The position numbers were made by a program, and so were the translations under genes. The notes beneath the pieces were generated by a model. That model did no database searches, was not told the DNA's origin, and saw only the letters and a list, made by a program, of their open reading frames with translations. Below, in pieces: positions 23,687 to 36,534 of a DNA stretch of 64,000 nt (the first letter of the stretch is position 1; each line of letters opens with the position of its first letter). Origin of the DNA: Clitoria ternatea (lineage: Eukaryota > Streptophyta > Magnoliopsida > Fabales > Fabaceae). Where the stretch lies: the NCBI GenBank assembly GCA_037962975.1, contig CM075674.1, positions 33,990,501 to 34,054,500 on the forward strand, in the 5' to 3' direction.

Positions 23687-25534
23687 CTAGAAAGAAGAGA
23701 GCCCTGTGAATTTCCTAAACTTCTCATAGGAAACCCAGAACACAAATTGCCAGGGGCCAAGCCTTGCCCAGGTGGGGAAGAAGCCTTTCCACAATGCTCT
23801 TATTCCTTCAACTTTAACTGTCTTTACCAAGCAATCGTAAGAGCTACTATACAAGACTTGCCCTTCTTTTTTAGCTGCCTGATTCATCATTCTAGTCTTC
23901 ACAACATCAGCTGGACAACTTAAAGAAGTCGCCGCCAGACCTGACATGATGGAAGCTAATGTGTGGGCATAAACATTATCCTCAGCTATCCTGCTTCTAA
24001 TAACAAACTGTTTAGCATGATCGTAACAGGCTAATTCTCCCATGTTCACTAAGAAAGCCCTTTGAATATTAGGAAAAACACCCTTCCACAGCCCATGAAA
24101 TCCTTCAGCTCGAAGAATCTTGTTCAAGGCATCAAATGGCCCTGAATACCGAGGTTGAAGACCTTGTCTCCCCCTTTGGCCATCCGCTTGCATCCTCACC
24201 TTGACAAGATCAGCTGGGCTGGCTATAATCTGTGCCGATGAGAGTAAACAGCAGAACATTGTAATTTTGATATAAAAATATCATTAAAGGCGAGCAGTTA
24301 ACTAAGCCCTATGGCTAGGGCAAGGACTATTCCTAAAAAAAAATCTATGTTACTGTTCATTGAAAACTACATCATTGTGAAATTGCATTTCATCTAAGTA
24401 TAATTTTTTGTTTTTATGTAAACTTTGTTTATCGTTATATTTAATGGTTACTTTTGCATCTATGTGATGAAATCATCATCATATTCTTTTACATCTATCT
24501 CCACAGCATGCGCCAGCCTGGGAATTTTGAAAGCGTCTCTATCAGATCAATGCATGAATCCTCACACCTTTCCAAAAGCCTGTTAGTTGCCTCAGCTCTT
24601 CTGTCGGGACGAGGGGTGTTATTTGTCTTATGTTTGTGGGTTTGGTACAATAACAAGCTTAAAGCTTAAGCTCAACTAATAATAACTATGGTTAAAGATT
24701 GAGGGGAGTGTCACCAAGGCAAACCAGAAACAACCCCCAGTTACAGGTTGAATCACCAAGACAAGGCGTTATGTATAGGACTGAAAAGTGAAAACCACAA
24801 CATATGCCATACCAGTACAAAATCAATCAATAATGCAAAAACTGAACTGGTTTAAAGACCACACATGCTTCAGCGTGTTAGTAAAATTTGGAATCGGAAG
24901 ATGTTGCTCTTGGAGGCATATATTTATGTTCAAGTCTCAAACCTCTCAACCATGGAATTCCAAATCAAAAGGCTTTACTTTTCTACTTTTAACCTCTTGA
25001 CTGACTCTTGAACTCTTATCCTTTAATTATAACCTTGAGGCTCAACATTTTCAATTGAAAAAGTACAAAAAAATCACAATAACAAATATTCACAGGAGAG
25101 ATGATTGAATTAACAAGAATTATGCAGAAATATACAACACATTGCCATGTATTTCTCACCTGAGCCACAATACCAGAGATTCCACCAACTATAGCCTTGC
25201 TAATGATGGAGAGTGAAGCATAATCAGCAGAAACCACACTTCTGAGGTGCTCATACCCAACAATTCGCATAGGCGTGTAAAATATATGTCTAATAATTGC
25301 AGGAGACAAACCATTGTAAAGGCCAAGAGCACCTTGTTCCCGAACAATGCCCAAGCCTATTCGAATTGCGCTGGTAGGACGACTCGAGGAAAGTGACTCA
25401 CCATGGAGTTGGAGCCTGGTCTTGATCAGGTCTATGGGGAAAGTCGTGGTCTCAGCCACCATAGCCGACATTGATGTCAGTAAGACCTTTGTGTGAATAT
25501 CATCAACTCCACTATGTTGATAGCCCGAATTCAT
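23687..25534 (-). CDS. UCP3: Mitochondrial uncoupling protein 3-like carrier (SLC25 family), 305 aa
   Basis: Two coding exons on the minus strand, 25534-25160 (125 codons) and 24229-23687 (180 codons plus stop), are joined across a 930-bp phase-0 GT-AG intron. The total of 305 residues equals the length I recall for Arabidopsis UCP3. The three carrier signatures are at about 33-38 (PIDLIK), 130-135 (PADLVK) and 231-236 (PADVVK), each closing one ~100-residue repeat of two membrane helices. Stretches such as ADNVYAHTLASIMSGLA-type and FFPTWARLGPWQFVFWVSYE point to the plant UCP3 branch. It should sit in the mitochondrial inner membrane; plant UCPs exchange metabolites and may dissipate the proton gradient. 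The start at MNSGYQHSG is chosen because the sequence upstream is not carrier-like. The 3' end of this gene has a decayed partial copy at 50665-51179. Confidence 0.93.
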
Positions 25535-26714
25535 AGGTACATTCAAGAAAGACACAAAACCTAACTCACCACAAAAAAATCTGCACAAAGTTCCAAGACA
25601 ATCAAACAAATCCAGGAACTAGTGATAGTTATGCATCAAACGATATCTTTCGGCTGAAATGATTCCTACACATTGAGAAGTGTTGCACTTGACAAAAACC
25701 CAGTTATCAACAAAATTAAAGTTGCCATGTTATAGCACATAAAAAATGATATGTTGATGCTCATACAAAAATTTTGATTAGCAACAACATTAAAATCTCC
25801 GCCTTGTTAAAGATTTTGCATTGTTCCAATAGAATTCAGCTTTGCTCTGTTAGCTCCAAAGGGTTAGATGGTATCCATCAAAGGCATTATCCTGCTTTGA
25901 AAAGTTCAGATTTTTGTCTCTCTTGATTGCATACGAACAATCAAGATAAGGCTTTTTATCTACTTTTTCAGTCACCAGAACTAAACAGAAACAGAATCAG
26001 AAAAGGTTGAAAATGAAGAACACACCCATTAGGCATTCAGGTTTTTCCCGATTGGATGCAAATAAAATTACCTGAATCATTTGGAGCAATCGATGATGGC
26101 ACGGTTCAACCCTTGCGTACCCCTTCTACACAAATTGAAAACATTTGTGTATCGATAATCAATAATTAATAATCACTTAAATATAAAATTTACTTTAACA
26201 AAATTAAAATTAAGATTAACCTCTAAAAATATTATTTTAAAATTTAACTCTTGAAAGATATCTTGAAATATTCATTAAGACAATTGGTTAGTAAAATACT
26301 ACCACTAATAATAAGACATGTTCTTTATTTTATTATACACATTCTTAAGCAAAATAAAATCAAAATAGTTGGGAGACAATTCTTTTATCAACTAGTCCCT
26401 GTGTTGAATATTTAAAGTTAATGCATGGATCCATTGTAGGTCATGTTTTGCTCTGGAAATTAATTAAAGAATTAGTTGTTATATAATTAAATAATGATGA
26501 TTTAATGATGTGAAAATATTAAAAATTATTAATGAGATGAGTAAATATTATATTAAGGAATATAATAATTAAAAATAAAAATTAGAGTAATAATTATCAT
26601 GAGGTTAATTAATGTTAAAATCAAGAAGACTCTGAACCATTAATTAGTATATATTATCAGTGTAAAAAATGTTACACTGTCAACTAATCATAATTCGTTT
26701 TGGATATGACTTTT
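25535..26714 (-). other. UCP3 upstream region and AT-rich spacer
   Basis: About 25535-26130 is moderately complex sequence and probably holds the UCP3 leader, perhaps with a small upstream exon near 26090-26130 followed by a splice donor. The promoter cannot be placed. From 26130 on the DNA is AT-rich, with no supported feature. Confidence 0.4.
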
Positions 26715-26715
26715 A

Positions 26716-27327
26716 GGTGGTGTTTGATACACTAATATTTTTTTTAATCTTAGGACTTATGTTCCTCATAAATTATATTTTTAAGAAATTATATGTCTCA
26801 CGAATATTATAAATATGTTTAGTATGATTGAAATATTCATGAAAAAATTATATAAATATTTCAAGTTTCGGTCACTCTCATATTTAAGATTTAGGGTAAC
26901 AGGAAGGGTTCCACTCTCCTCATATCTGTCCCTATTTGGGGCAGGTTTTCATTTATCTTCAGTCTAAACGAGTTTTAACAATCAAACTCGGGACGGTGGC
27001 GGGTCAGTCCCATGAGTTTGGGTACAATTGTCGTGTTATTCGTATTTATAATAATTTTAGATGAGAATTCAATATGTAAAAGAAGTTTAAATAAGTTTAT
27101 ATTTAGACCATAATTGTATTTTTACATTATAAACAAACCTTTGAACTAGACGGGAATTAGGGCTCTCCTTTTAGTGGAAAAATTTTGGTGGGAATTATAA
27201 ATAAAATAAATTCCCAAGAATCTTACTTCTTCATAAATATTTTTTAGAAGAATTACACCAAACATGTGAATAGAAAATTTGAATTACGATTTTTAGGAAT
27301 AAAAAGAATCTACGTGCCAAACACCTC
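26716..27327. mobile_element. Candidate MITE with GGTGTTTG-type inverted ends
   Basis: The left end GGTGGTGTTTGATAC and the right end, read inversely as GAGGTGTTTGGCAC, are similar, and both continue into A/T-rich flanks with related words (TTTTTTAATCTTAGG and TTTTTATTCCTAAA on the respective inner sides). The inside is AT-rich with a GC-richer block at 26870-27010. No convincing target duplication was seen, so this is tentative. Confidence 0.35.
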
Positions 27328-27929
27328 ATTAAAGTAATTGTTACATAAATCATGGATGATTGTTTATATGTCAATCTATGATTGGATGTGAGTGTAAAAA
27401 ACTTTACACAGGTAATACATTTTAATTAAATTCTTAGAATATTTATGAATATAATAATAATAAGTAACCCAAATTCTCTTAAATACTTGGGTTGGATCAT
27501 ATCAAGGTCCAACCGTTATAGGTCCATAGACAAACCGCGTCAATGTTCAATTATAATGACTTAATAACCTTGGTTATCTGACTTGAATACTACTAATTTG
27601 AAATAGATGACATGAGGCTTCAATCATTATGAGCCTATAATAAGTCCAATAATATTATCTCCTTAATATTTATTATTATTGTTGTTGTTATTGTGCATAT
27701 AATAATAATAAATGATGATGATGACGACAATTGTCTTTCCAATCATATATATATATATATATATTAATTATATTACTTTATTATTATTATTCTTATTCAT
27801 ATATATTTTTTTAAAATTATTTCACCTATCCAATCACACATCTATCATATGGTAAGAAAGTAACATCTTTATAACAAAAACAGAAAAAAAATTTGACTAT
27901 CATAATATTATCAACAAAAGATCATTCTT
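27328..27929. other. AT-rich DNA with simple repeats
   Basis: Nothing is coding here. There are short runs of AAT/ATG triplets near 27660-27725 and an (AT)n run at about 27745-27764. Confidence 0.6.
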
Positions 27930-28564
27930 TGATAATGTTGGAAGTGGTTACTCTTGGATTTTACAATGTCATAATCAAATTATGATCATTGATCTAAAGG
28001 TTAAAACTAAAATAAAAATAAACATAAGCATAAAGAAGAAATATATTTTTCATTTATGACCATTTGGTAGCTTAATACATAAAAAATTTGGATGTGACAA
28101 TTCCGATCGATATCTATTCACAAAATGCCTAGGAATCATTTATATCTCATGCAATGATGTTTATAAAAGAAAGATAGTTTCTTCTTTTTTCATCAACTAT
28201 TTCGAATCATATGCTTTCTTTATGAAATATGCACCATTACATGCAAGTTTAAAAACAAACTATAAGCTAGATTTTATGCATTCATATATGTGCTTTTATT
28301 GATTAAAAGACTCAGAACTTTCAAAAACAATATGTTCATACAACAATTTCAATCATTTATCTCACTACTAGATGAGTTTGGTAGAACAAACAATAGATAT
28401 GGTTCCCCAAATAGCTCTAATACGAATTCGATTTTTATGTGGTGAGTTTATCAAATAAAAAATAGAAATAGAAAATAAATGAAAAGTTTATATTTTCATA
28501 AAAAAAAACTTAGAGTAAGCCTAGATTATTCATGGTATTGGTATAAAAATTTGAACCATCTAGT

Positions 28565-28626
28565 ATAAAGATTTAAACCCATGACTTTATGGTTATAAAT
28601 CCAATCTTTAGCCAATTGAACCAACC
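28565..28626 (-). mobile_element. SINE-like head with A and B boxes
   Basis: On the minus strand, GGTTGGTTCAATTGGCTAA (28626-28608) fits an A box and CATGGGTTTAAATCT (28583-28569) fits a B box about 25 bases later. Both are degenerate and the tail is unclear. Confidence 0.4.
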
Positions 28627-29489
28627 TTTATTGACATAGTTAATACTTGAGATTTCTTGTAAGTGTAAGTTTTTAAACCTTACTTTTAATTATGAAATCT
28701 TGCTTTCATCAAATAAATTAACCATGATAAAATCTCTTGAGTCATTATTCTGATCATGGCTTCCCTAAAACAACAACTTTGAATCTACCAAATTGTTTTG
28801 AAACCTCTATAGCAAAAACTAAGACATCTAAAGGCGTCTGAATTTATTTTGTTTGAGAATAAACTTAAATTTTCTATAACCCATAATTTAACCTTTCTTC
28901 TTTGTGTTCATGTAATTCTTTCAACAATATTATTGGTTTTTTACCAGACCTTATTTCTTATTTAGATCATCCTAGTTAAATAAGTTTACTATAAATTTCA
29001 TCCCATGATAAAAAAAATAGTAAAAAGTAATTCACAATTGTTAGAACCATATCAATCTAAGGAGAATATCTAAGTGGGAAAAAAGATAAATAAATAAAGT
29101 GTGATTGTGATAGCAACAAATTATTTATATTTATTGCCTTTTATTTAACATAATATCATGCTTTTCACAGTTTCAAACTTTGTGGATATTTTGTAAATTA
29201 ACCTAGGTTAAGGTTCAAGTATGAAATAAGATCTATAAAGAAATTAAAAATAAAGCAATACATTCTTTTAATTACAGATTTATATAATATTTTTTCAATT
29301 ATTTCAAATTATAATTGTTGCATAAATTTAAATATATTCAAGAAGCATAAGAAAATCTTGCGCAAACTTTTTATTCTCTAAATATATGTTATTTATAAAT
29401 TGACTAATTTAATTAATTTAGTGATTTTGATAGTAATGGGTGGCTAAATAGTAAATATGCATTATTAATTTTTCTTTTCTAGTATTTCG

Positions 29490-29575
29490 TTGTCATACGT
29501 CTCTTAGTTTAGTGGTTTGTAGATATTTTCTCAAGCCACTTGAGCCATGTTCGAGTATGACATGAACTCAATGCA
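29490..29575 (+). mobile_element. SINE-like tRNA-derived segment inside repeat copy A
   Basis: CTTAGTTTAGTGGTTTG (about 29503-29519) resembles an A box and ATGTTCGAGTATG (29547-29559) resembles a B box. The same segment, better preserved, is in copies B and C (32430 and 34220). Confidence 0.45.
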
Positions 29576-29759
29576 ATGATACATAAAGAGGTGTTCTAAA
29601 TACCTCTTTTTTTATTTTAAATAGTTAACTATTTTAAAACATAATATCATGCCTCAACTCAATATTTTTTTGGTAAAACACACATGCGCGCATACATACA
29701 TTATTTTCTATCATATTCTGCGAACCTCAAAATGAAGTATTTTAACATAAATAGTTAAC

Positions 29760-30240
29760 GTGTTAAAATGTTATATGCCAAAATTTGGGCGTGACAAAGT
29801 TTGATTCCACAACCCATGAGAGATAGAATAGGAACCTCACCATAAGGCTACTTGACACATTGAAGAAATATAACACAACCATATACTATTATATTATATT
29901 TGTAGAATGTATATCTGTTAATAAAATCTATCTACAAAATAAACATTTATGTTTTTTATTTAGTATAAAAATTAAAATTAAAAATGAAATAAATTTTTCA
30001 TATATGACCATTTGGTAACCTAAGAAATAAAAATATTGGATTTGATAGTTTTGACCAATATCTCTCCAAAAAATGTTGAGGAATTATTAGTAGTTCATAA
30101 AATGATATTTATAAATAAAAGAGAGTTTCTTCTTTTTCATGTATTTAGCTTGAATCATATGTTTTCTTATAAAATGCACACCATTACATGCAAGTTTAGA
30201 AACAAATTAAGGCAGTTCCTAAGACCACTTATGAGCTATG
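29760..30240. repeat. Segmental repeat, second copy of the left part of copy A
   Basis: About 29950-30215 matches 28000-28270 in order (GACCATTTGGTA, CCATTACATGCAAGTTTA, AGAAACAAA). It directly precedes the copia fragment. No gene is seen. Confidence 0.55.
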
Positions 30241-30289
30241 GATATGAAGGAAACATAGTTTAAGGCATCTTTCCGTTAGGGGTTGCCCA

Positions 30290-31020
30290 ACAATAAGAGT
30301 GTATAATCCATATAAAAAGAAACTTGACGCTAGAACCATTAGTAGTACTTTATTGGCTATCCTAAAAAATCAAAGGGGTATCGATTCTATTCTCTTAACA
30401 GTACTATGAAAATAGTTGAGCCTGGTAACGTTTGGTTCATTAAAAATGGTCAATTTAATGGGAGTGAGGAATCATGAAAGGTGGAAATTAAGAAAACATA
30501 TATGGAAACTCCTATACCCTGTGTCTCTTCCCAAGTTGTTGTCCCTCTTGTTGTATCACAGTCACACAACATGCCAAGACAACAAATTAGTATTCTAAAC
30601 CCACAAGAACACCATATGGATGATGAGCTAGCTAACAATGTCCAAGTCCCAAATAAGCAAGTCGTAGATGAACCACGAGAAATATCGTTAAGAAGGTTTG
30701 TAAGGCAGAAAAGACCAGTTATTTCATATGACTATATGGTTTACTCACTTGAACATGAATGTGACTTAAGTAGTGATAAGAATCCAGTCTCATTTAAGCA
30801 AGCCATGGAATATAACAATTCTAAAAAATAGTTCAATACCATGAGTTAAAATCAATGTATGACAACAAAGTATGGGAACTAGTGAAGTTACCTAAAGGTT
30901 CTAAATGGGTCGATTATAAATGGGTCTTTAAGACCACATGAGACTCAAAGGGAAATATTGAAACGTACAAGGCTGGACTTGTTGCCAAAGGCAATACTCA
31001 AAAGGATGACATTGACTTAT
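30290..31020 (+). pseudogene. Ty1/copia pol fragment (end of integrase region to start of reverse transcriptase)
   Basis: Translated pieces match copia polyproteins in order: RVYNPYKKKLDARTIS, the conserved post-integrase phrase, then KGYRFYSLNSTMKIVEPGN-type sequence, a variable proline- and glutamine-rich linker, and the RT entry region (DNKVWELVKLPKGSKWVDYK, then GNIETYKAGLVAKG). There is at least one frameshift near 30340 and stops near 30475, 30829 and 30940. It ends abruptly at about 31018, where segmental repeat copy B begins. It is a truncated dead fragment. Confidence 0.75.
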
Positions 31021-32690
31021 AAGTGTAAGTTTTTAAAATTACTCCCAAATAGTGAAATCCCACTCTTTTTAGATACTTGAACCATGATAAAATCTTGAAC
31101 TATTTGGTATAAGGATAGCATTTCTAGGATTAGTACCGGTCATGATTCTCTTTTATATCTTACACTAATCTAGTGGGGATCCAGTCTTATATATCTCCTG
31201 GTCTAGTGAAGAATCAAGAGTCTCTATGTCTGATCTTCGGTTATCGCACTGGTCTAATGCGCTAAGTGATGAAAGATGTTGTTACTTGCAATGACACTCT
31301 GACGCTCAAGTCAATTCAGATACTTAATATCAAAGCTCAAATGCAAGTTAATGAATGCAATGTATCTTGGTGAGTCATAAATGAGGAGTATTTATGGAGG
31401 TGGGTGCTAGTTAAGTCTTACATGGTGTTGCGTTAGTATGAATAGGAAAAAATAAAACCTACACAGACATTCCTGACACCCTCTGTAGATTAGATACTGG
31501 TATGCCTCCAACAGATCTGCTAGGCTCACCATGACACCAGTTTGTAGAGACTCTAATTATTAGATAAGGTCTCTATTAGGGTATTCTAGTATCATTATGA
31601 ATTTCATGTGGATAAGTCTTCATGGTTTTAGATGTGATCCAGTGTTGAAGTTTAAATCTATGAGTCATTCTTTTGATCTCTATACTTCCCTAAAACAAAA
31701 GCTTTAAATTTACAAGTTTTCTTGGAAACCTCTATAGCGAACACTAAGACATCTAATCTAAAGGTGCTTGAATTTGTATTGTTTATGAAAAAGCTTAAAT
31801 CTTCTATAACACATAATTCAACCCTTATTCGTGTATGTTTATTCTTTTCTTTTAACAACTTTTAATATTATTGTTTTTTATCAGGCCCTTATTTAGATCA
31901 CTCTATTCTTAGTTGAATGAGTTTTACTATATGAATTTCATCTAATGATAAAAAAAATAGTAAAGAGTAATTCACAATTGCTAGAACCATGTCAAAGCTA
32001 AGGACAAGATTGTTTGGGGGTGGAGAAAAAAATAAAAAAAAACAAGTGTGCAATAGCAAATTTGTGATTTACATTGACTACAGATATTTTCTAAACTAAG
32101 TCACCTAGGTCAAGGTTCAAATATGTATGAAATAAAATCTATAAAGAACTTGAAAATAAAGTAATCTAAACTACATTCTTCTAGTTACAGATTTACATAA
32201 TATTATGTTCTTTTCTTTTAAAAAATATATATTATTTTTTAATTATTTAAAATTATAAATTTTATGCAAATTTGAATATATTCAAGAAGCATACCAAAAA
32301 CTTGCAAACTTTTTATTCTTATAAATTGACTAATTTAATTAAATTTAATGGTTTTGATAATAATGAATAACTAAATAGTAAATATGTATTATTAGTTTTT
32401 CTTTTCTAATATAACATCGTCATGCGTCTCTTGGTTCGGTGGTTTGTAGATATCTTCTCACATCACTGAAACCTGGGTTCGAGTATGACATGAGCTATTC
32501 ATCCACCACAAAATGAGGTATTCTAAAATACCTTTTTTGCTAAACATTTTACATAATATCAATCATAATAATTTACTAATTTAATTAATCTTATTATGTA
32601 TTACCTTATTATAAGATTTTTATATTTTTAAATTTATTTTCATTTATAAAGAACATTGGCATTAATTACCTAACATATTATCTTCTGTTT
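31018..32690. repeat. Segmental repeat, copy B, with an extra insert
   Basis: 31018-31110 and 31650-32690 match copy A (28660-29590) in order. Between them, about 31115-31645 is not present in copy A. That part contains GACGCTCAAGTCA, a word also found in the LTRs of the Tat elements, and AGTATTTATGG, so it may be a decayed LTR piece. The right part of copy B (32165-32690) is about nine-tenths identical to copy C at 33962-34480. Confidence 0.6.
32425..32505 (+). mobile_element. SINE-like tRNA-derived segment inside copy B
   Basis: CTCTTGGTTCGGTGGTTTG (about 32428-32446) fits an A box. CTGGGTTCGAGTATG (about 32473-32487) fits a B box, at tRNA-like spacing. Confidence 0.5.
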
Positions 32691-33964
32691 TTCCTTTCTA
32701 CAACACCATTCTATTAAGATGTTCTTGGAGAAGAAAATATGTAAGAGATACCACTTTTGTTGTAAAAATTTTCAAAAATTTCATTTTCAAATTCTCTTCC
32801 ATGATCATATCTTATTGTACCAACAAAGATTCCTTTCTCAGACTAGATTTTCTTAGAGAAAATCTTGAACACTTGTGCAGACTCATATTTGTGGGCTAGG
32901 AAATAAACCTATGTCATTATTGTGAAATCATCAACAATAAAAAAAACCATATCTTTTTCCAATAAGACTCTGGTTTTGAGATGGTCTGAACAAGTCTAAA
33001 TGTAACAGCTCAAGTGGTCTGGACGTTGAAACAACATCTTTGTTTTTGAAAGAAGATTTGTGTTGTTTCTCTTTTTGACATGCTTCGCAGGGTTGAGTTC
33101 CATTGAATGAAATTCTAGGAAGTCCCTTAATTAACCATTTTCTATTGATTTTTGAAATATGTTTCATGGTAACATGTCTAAGCTTTTTATGCCAGATCCA
33201 CTTTTCTTCATATGAAGAAAAGAGACAAGTTACATTTGGACTGTCCAACTCACCCAAATCAACCTTGTAAAGGTTATTGTGTCTGTTGGCTGAGAAAAAA
33301 GTAGTTTCATCAGCATTGATGATTGTACACTTCTCTCTATCAAAAGAAACCTTATAACCATTATCGCAAAATTGACTTATGCTCAGTAAGTTATGTTTCA
33401 AACCTTTAATAAAATAAACATTCTTAATTATGGAGGAAGGAATTTTACCAACTTTACCAATCCCAGTGATTCATCCGGACTGGTTTCCTCCAAACGTAAC
33501 TTTTCCTCCTTCAAAATGTTCCAAGTTTAGGAACATAAACCTTTTACCCGTCATGTGATGTGAGCATCCACTGTCCAGATACCAAAAGTGTTGCTTTGCC
33601 TTTGTCCTTAAGAACATTTGAAATATGAATAATCATTGCTTTTGGTACTCAGAACTTTTGGGGTCTTTTGGGGTTAGTGTTCTTTTTCATTGTTCTTTTT
33701 CCTTTTCGCATAGTTTTGAATCACATGACCATGCTTCTTGCAATAGTTGCACTTAGCATATTTATGATTTGGTTGAGAAGGGACAATGAAAGGAAGCTTA
33801 GATTGAGAAGATACAAAGGAAATGGGTTTTTGAGATTCTTCTTTGAAATTAGTTTTTCTAGCATAACCCATACCAACCTTCTTGGAACTTCCTTTAGATT
33901 TACCCATAAGTTTATATAGATTTTCAGTTCCATTTACAAAATGATAGCTAGGTCTAAAATACAT
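32691..33964 (-). pseudogene. Ty1/copia gag-pol fragment (zinc knuckle, GAG-pre-integrase, integrase N-terminus)
   Basis: Minus-strand pieces lie in copia order. A Gag end with a damaged knuckle is at 33964-33674 (CNYCKKHGHV, final cysteine lost). The GAG-pre-integrase domain is at 33401-32931 (MKHNLLSISQFCDNGYKVSF, then WHKKLRHVTMKHISK). The integrase zinc region follows (CEACQKEKQHKSSF, then LELLHLDLF). A decayed core continues to about 32691 with TIRYDHGREFENE. Frameshifts and stops are frequent. The fragment is framed by two direct copies of the segmental repeat. Confidence 0.8.
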
Positions 33965-34647
33965 TCTTCTAGTTACAGATTTACATAATATTATTTTCTT
34001 TTCCTTTAAAAATATATATATTACTTTTTTAATTATTTCAAATTATAATTTTTATGCAAATTTGAATATATTCAAGAAGCGTACCAAAAATTTGCAAACT
34101 TTTTATTCTTATAAATTGACTAATTAAATTAAATTTAATGGTTTTGATAATAATAGGTAACTAAATAGTAAATATGTATTATTAGTTTTTCTTTTCTAAT
34201 ATAACTTCGTCATGCGTCTCTTGGTTCGGTGGTTTGTAGATATCTTCTCACATCATCAAAACCTGGGTTCGAGTATGACATGAGCTGATCATTCACCACA
34301 AAATGAGGTATTCTAAAATACCTTTTTTGCTTAACATTTTACATAATATCAATCACAATAATTTACCAATTTAGTTATTCTTATTATGTATTACCTTATT
34401 ATAAGAATTTTATATTTTTAAATTTATAAAGAACATTGGCATTAATTAGTTAACATATTATCTTTATTAAAATTTTTGATATTATTGATTTTTTTATTGG
34501 ACCTTATTTCTTATTTAAAGCATCTTTGAATAAGTTTATGAATTTCATGCAACGATAAAAAAATGAGTAAAGAATGTAATTTCATAACTGTTAAAACTAT
34601 CACTTAGAATGAGATTGTGGTGGGAGAACAAAATAAAAAATTATAAT
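33965..34647. repeat. Segmental repeat, copy C
   Basis: 33962-34480 repeats 32165-32690 almost word for word, including the SINE-like boxes at about 34218-34236 and 34263-34277. 34480-34600 continues as copy A does. The copy is cut at 34648 by a SIRE-like copia LTR. Confidence 0.65.
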
Positions 34648-35718
34648 TGTTGATGGTACAAAGTTAGACTTGGAAGGAGGGAGGGGTTGAATAAGTCTTA
34701 AACTATTTTTTGAAAATAATTACGTACAGACCGCTCAAGCAGAAAATGAATTTTAACAGACCAGAGTAAAGGATAAGGAAAATGCACAATAAAATTTATC
34801 CTGGTTCACTTCCAACATAGAAGCTAGTCCAGTCCCTTCAGTCCGAAGGATTTTTACTATTGTAAATCACCTTACAATCTGCACTAGCCCAGTGCAACAG
34901 TATTTTTGACTCCAACTACTTCTGGCTTATACCCAAGTATTCTTGACACTAGCTACTCCTGGCTTAAAACCCAAGTATTCTTTCAAAAGCTTCTTCAGGC
35001 CATAGTGTTTCCCAACACCAACAGATTCTAGCAACACACCAGAATGTACAAAGTGATAGTAGAGAATGTGTTTGAAGTTACAATCAGATAACTCAATGTA
35101 TAAAGATATGAAATGATTAAAAGGTACATTAGGCTACAAACTACAATAAGTCACAGTTTGCACTAGGCAAGACTACAAAGGGGACTTCTGTAGTGAATAC
35201 AAGAACTTAGAAACTTTTAAGAAAAAGTCTTACATACTTTGGTTTTTAAATAGAATAACAAGAGAGTATTCAAGTATTAAGTTAAGTAGCGTCTCTGTTT
35301 TATTTTCAAAAGTTTCTCAGCTTCAAAGGATGTTGGTCTCTTAAGGATCGCACTGTCAGTGATTATAGGCACATGCTTCAGAGAAGTTTCCTTATCTGGG
35401 CAACTTTGAAAGTTTTTAGCAAAAGATCCCTTTTTCTTATGCACTTAAGGAAAGCACGTACACTCCATAGCAATTGACCTTAAGTTATCCGTTCTGATCA
35501 GGTTTAGCTTTTCTGACATCTTGAGAGATGCGAGATAGTTTTCTTGATAAATGTAAGAAAGTCTTCAACTTTTCCATTGATTGTCTTTTGATGATAGCTT
35601 CATAGAGTACATAAAAAAGTTCATGCAACTTCATATTTGGAAAGGAAAAATGCTTTGTCAAGTACCCGAAAAGTCATAAGTCTTCTTCGTGGTCTGAAGA
35701 GCAATCTTCTAGGGGTCT
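34648..35718 (-). repeat. SIRE-like copia 3' LTR, left part (interrupted by a Tat element)
   Basis: The plus strand starts TGTTGATGG. It carries the phrase GGAGGGAGGGGTTGAATAAG and leader-like words (TTTATCCTGGTTCACTTCC) typical of a common legume copia LTR family. The LTR continues at 47709-47961 after the nested element, giving about 1,324 bp in all. Its other end, CTCTAACA, is the inverse of TGTTAGAG and abuts a polypurine tract on the minus strand, which makes this the 3' LTR of a minus-strand copia element. Confidence 0.65.
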
Positions 35719-36519
35719 TGAACTGGTCTGAACCGGGGTCTAGGATCCGGTGTGGGACCAGCCACAAGAATATAGGTGTTTTTAGGGTTTGCACACCGGA
35801 ACAGTGAGTATCCGGTGTATTAATCCGGTCTCTAAATGGGAGAAGCCGGTCTTGTTGTCCTGGAGATCCTTCACACCAGCGTTTCGCGTTGCAGGGGGGC
35901 GAAAGGTGGTGCCACCTGCGAAGATTCTCCGACGCTCAAGTTAGAAGAGTGTAAGAACTCAGTGAATGCTCAAGCGATGTAATAGTAAAGTGTAAGTTAG
36001 AACAACGTAACCTTGCATGTGTATTGAAATGAGCTATTTATAGTTGAACGTAGGAAATGAATCGTTGGGTGCAAGTGGGCCCCTTGGTTCTGATAGCGTG
36101 TGAAGTATGTCCATCAAAGTGGCTCAGTACTCAGAGTGTGTCAGGGGGGTAGGTCAATTATCAGAGTACGATCCCATAGGAAGAAGAGAGGATAATCACC
36201 TTTCCGCATAATCTGTTGACACATGTACTTGCTTTCTGAGGCCATTGACGTGACATATTTTGCTACATACAGTATCTTCGCTAATAAGTTATTAGGGGCT
36301 CTTATCTCGCTGTGACTGAGAAACTAACAGTTATATAAATGTTCTGTAAAAATGAACAATGATCCGTTATAGAGAAAATAAGTGGGGCGGTTGTGAGATG
36401 AGAATGGAAGGCCAGACATCGGATATCCGGTGTGGTAATGTTGAACCAGGACACCGGTTTTCCTTACATGAGGTCACTCTGACGTCACAAGATCGGGGGC
36501 CGGTATCCAGACCGGATCA
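35719..36519 (-). repeat. 3' LTR of Tat element 1 (801 bp)
   Basis: The plus strand runs from TGAACTGGTCTGAACC to AGACCGGATCA. By direct comparison with 46903-47703 there are 12 substitutions and no indels, and every substitution is a transition. The repeated word CCGGT and its variants are unusually frequent throughout. Confidence 0.97.
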
Positions 36520-36534
36520 TCTGTCCCCTAGCTT
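36520..36534 (-). other. Polypurine tract of Tat element 1
   Basis: Read on the minus strand, CAAGCTAGGGGACAGA abuts the TGATCC start of the 3' LTR. The core AAGCTAGGGGACA is the same in element 2 at 63515-63527, which supports a role as the plus-strand primer. Confidence 0.8.

Larger units (their letters stand above)
27930..29600. repeat. Dispersed segmental repeat, copy A
   Basis: This stretch recurs as pieces elsewhere in the window. Its first part (about 27980-28270) matches 29950-30215. Its middle and end (about 28660-29590) match 31018-32520 and part of 33962-34640. Shared landmarks include ATTACATGCAAGTTTA, CTCTATAGC, TTCACAATTG, TTGAATATATTCAAGAAGC-like words and a SINE-like head. 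It is the most diverged copy. The family is not recognised and there is no long reading frame. Confidence 0.6.

Noticed and set aside
32165..34480. Direct repeats bracketing a copia fragment taken as its LTRs
   Set aside because: The repeats have no TG/CA ends, primer site or polypurine tract, and a third copy (29240-29590) continues in both directions without any copia sequence.
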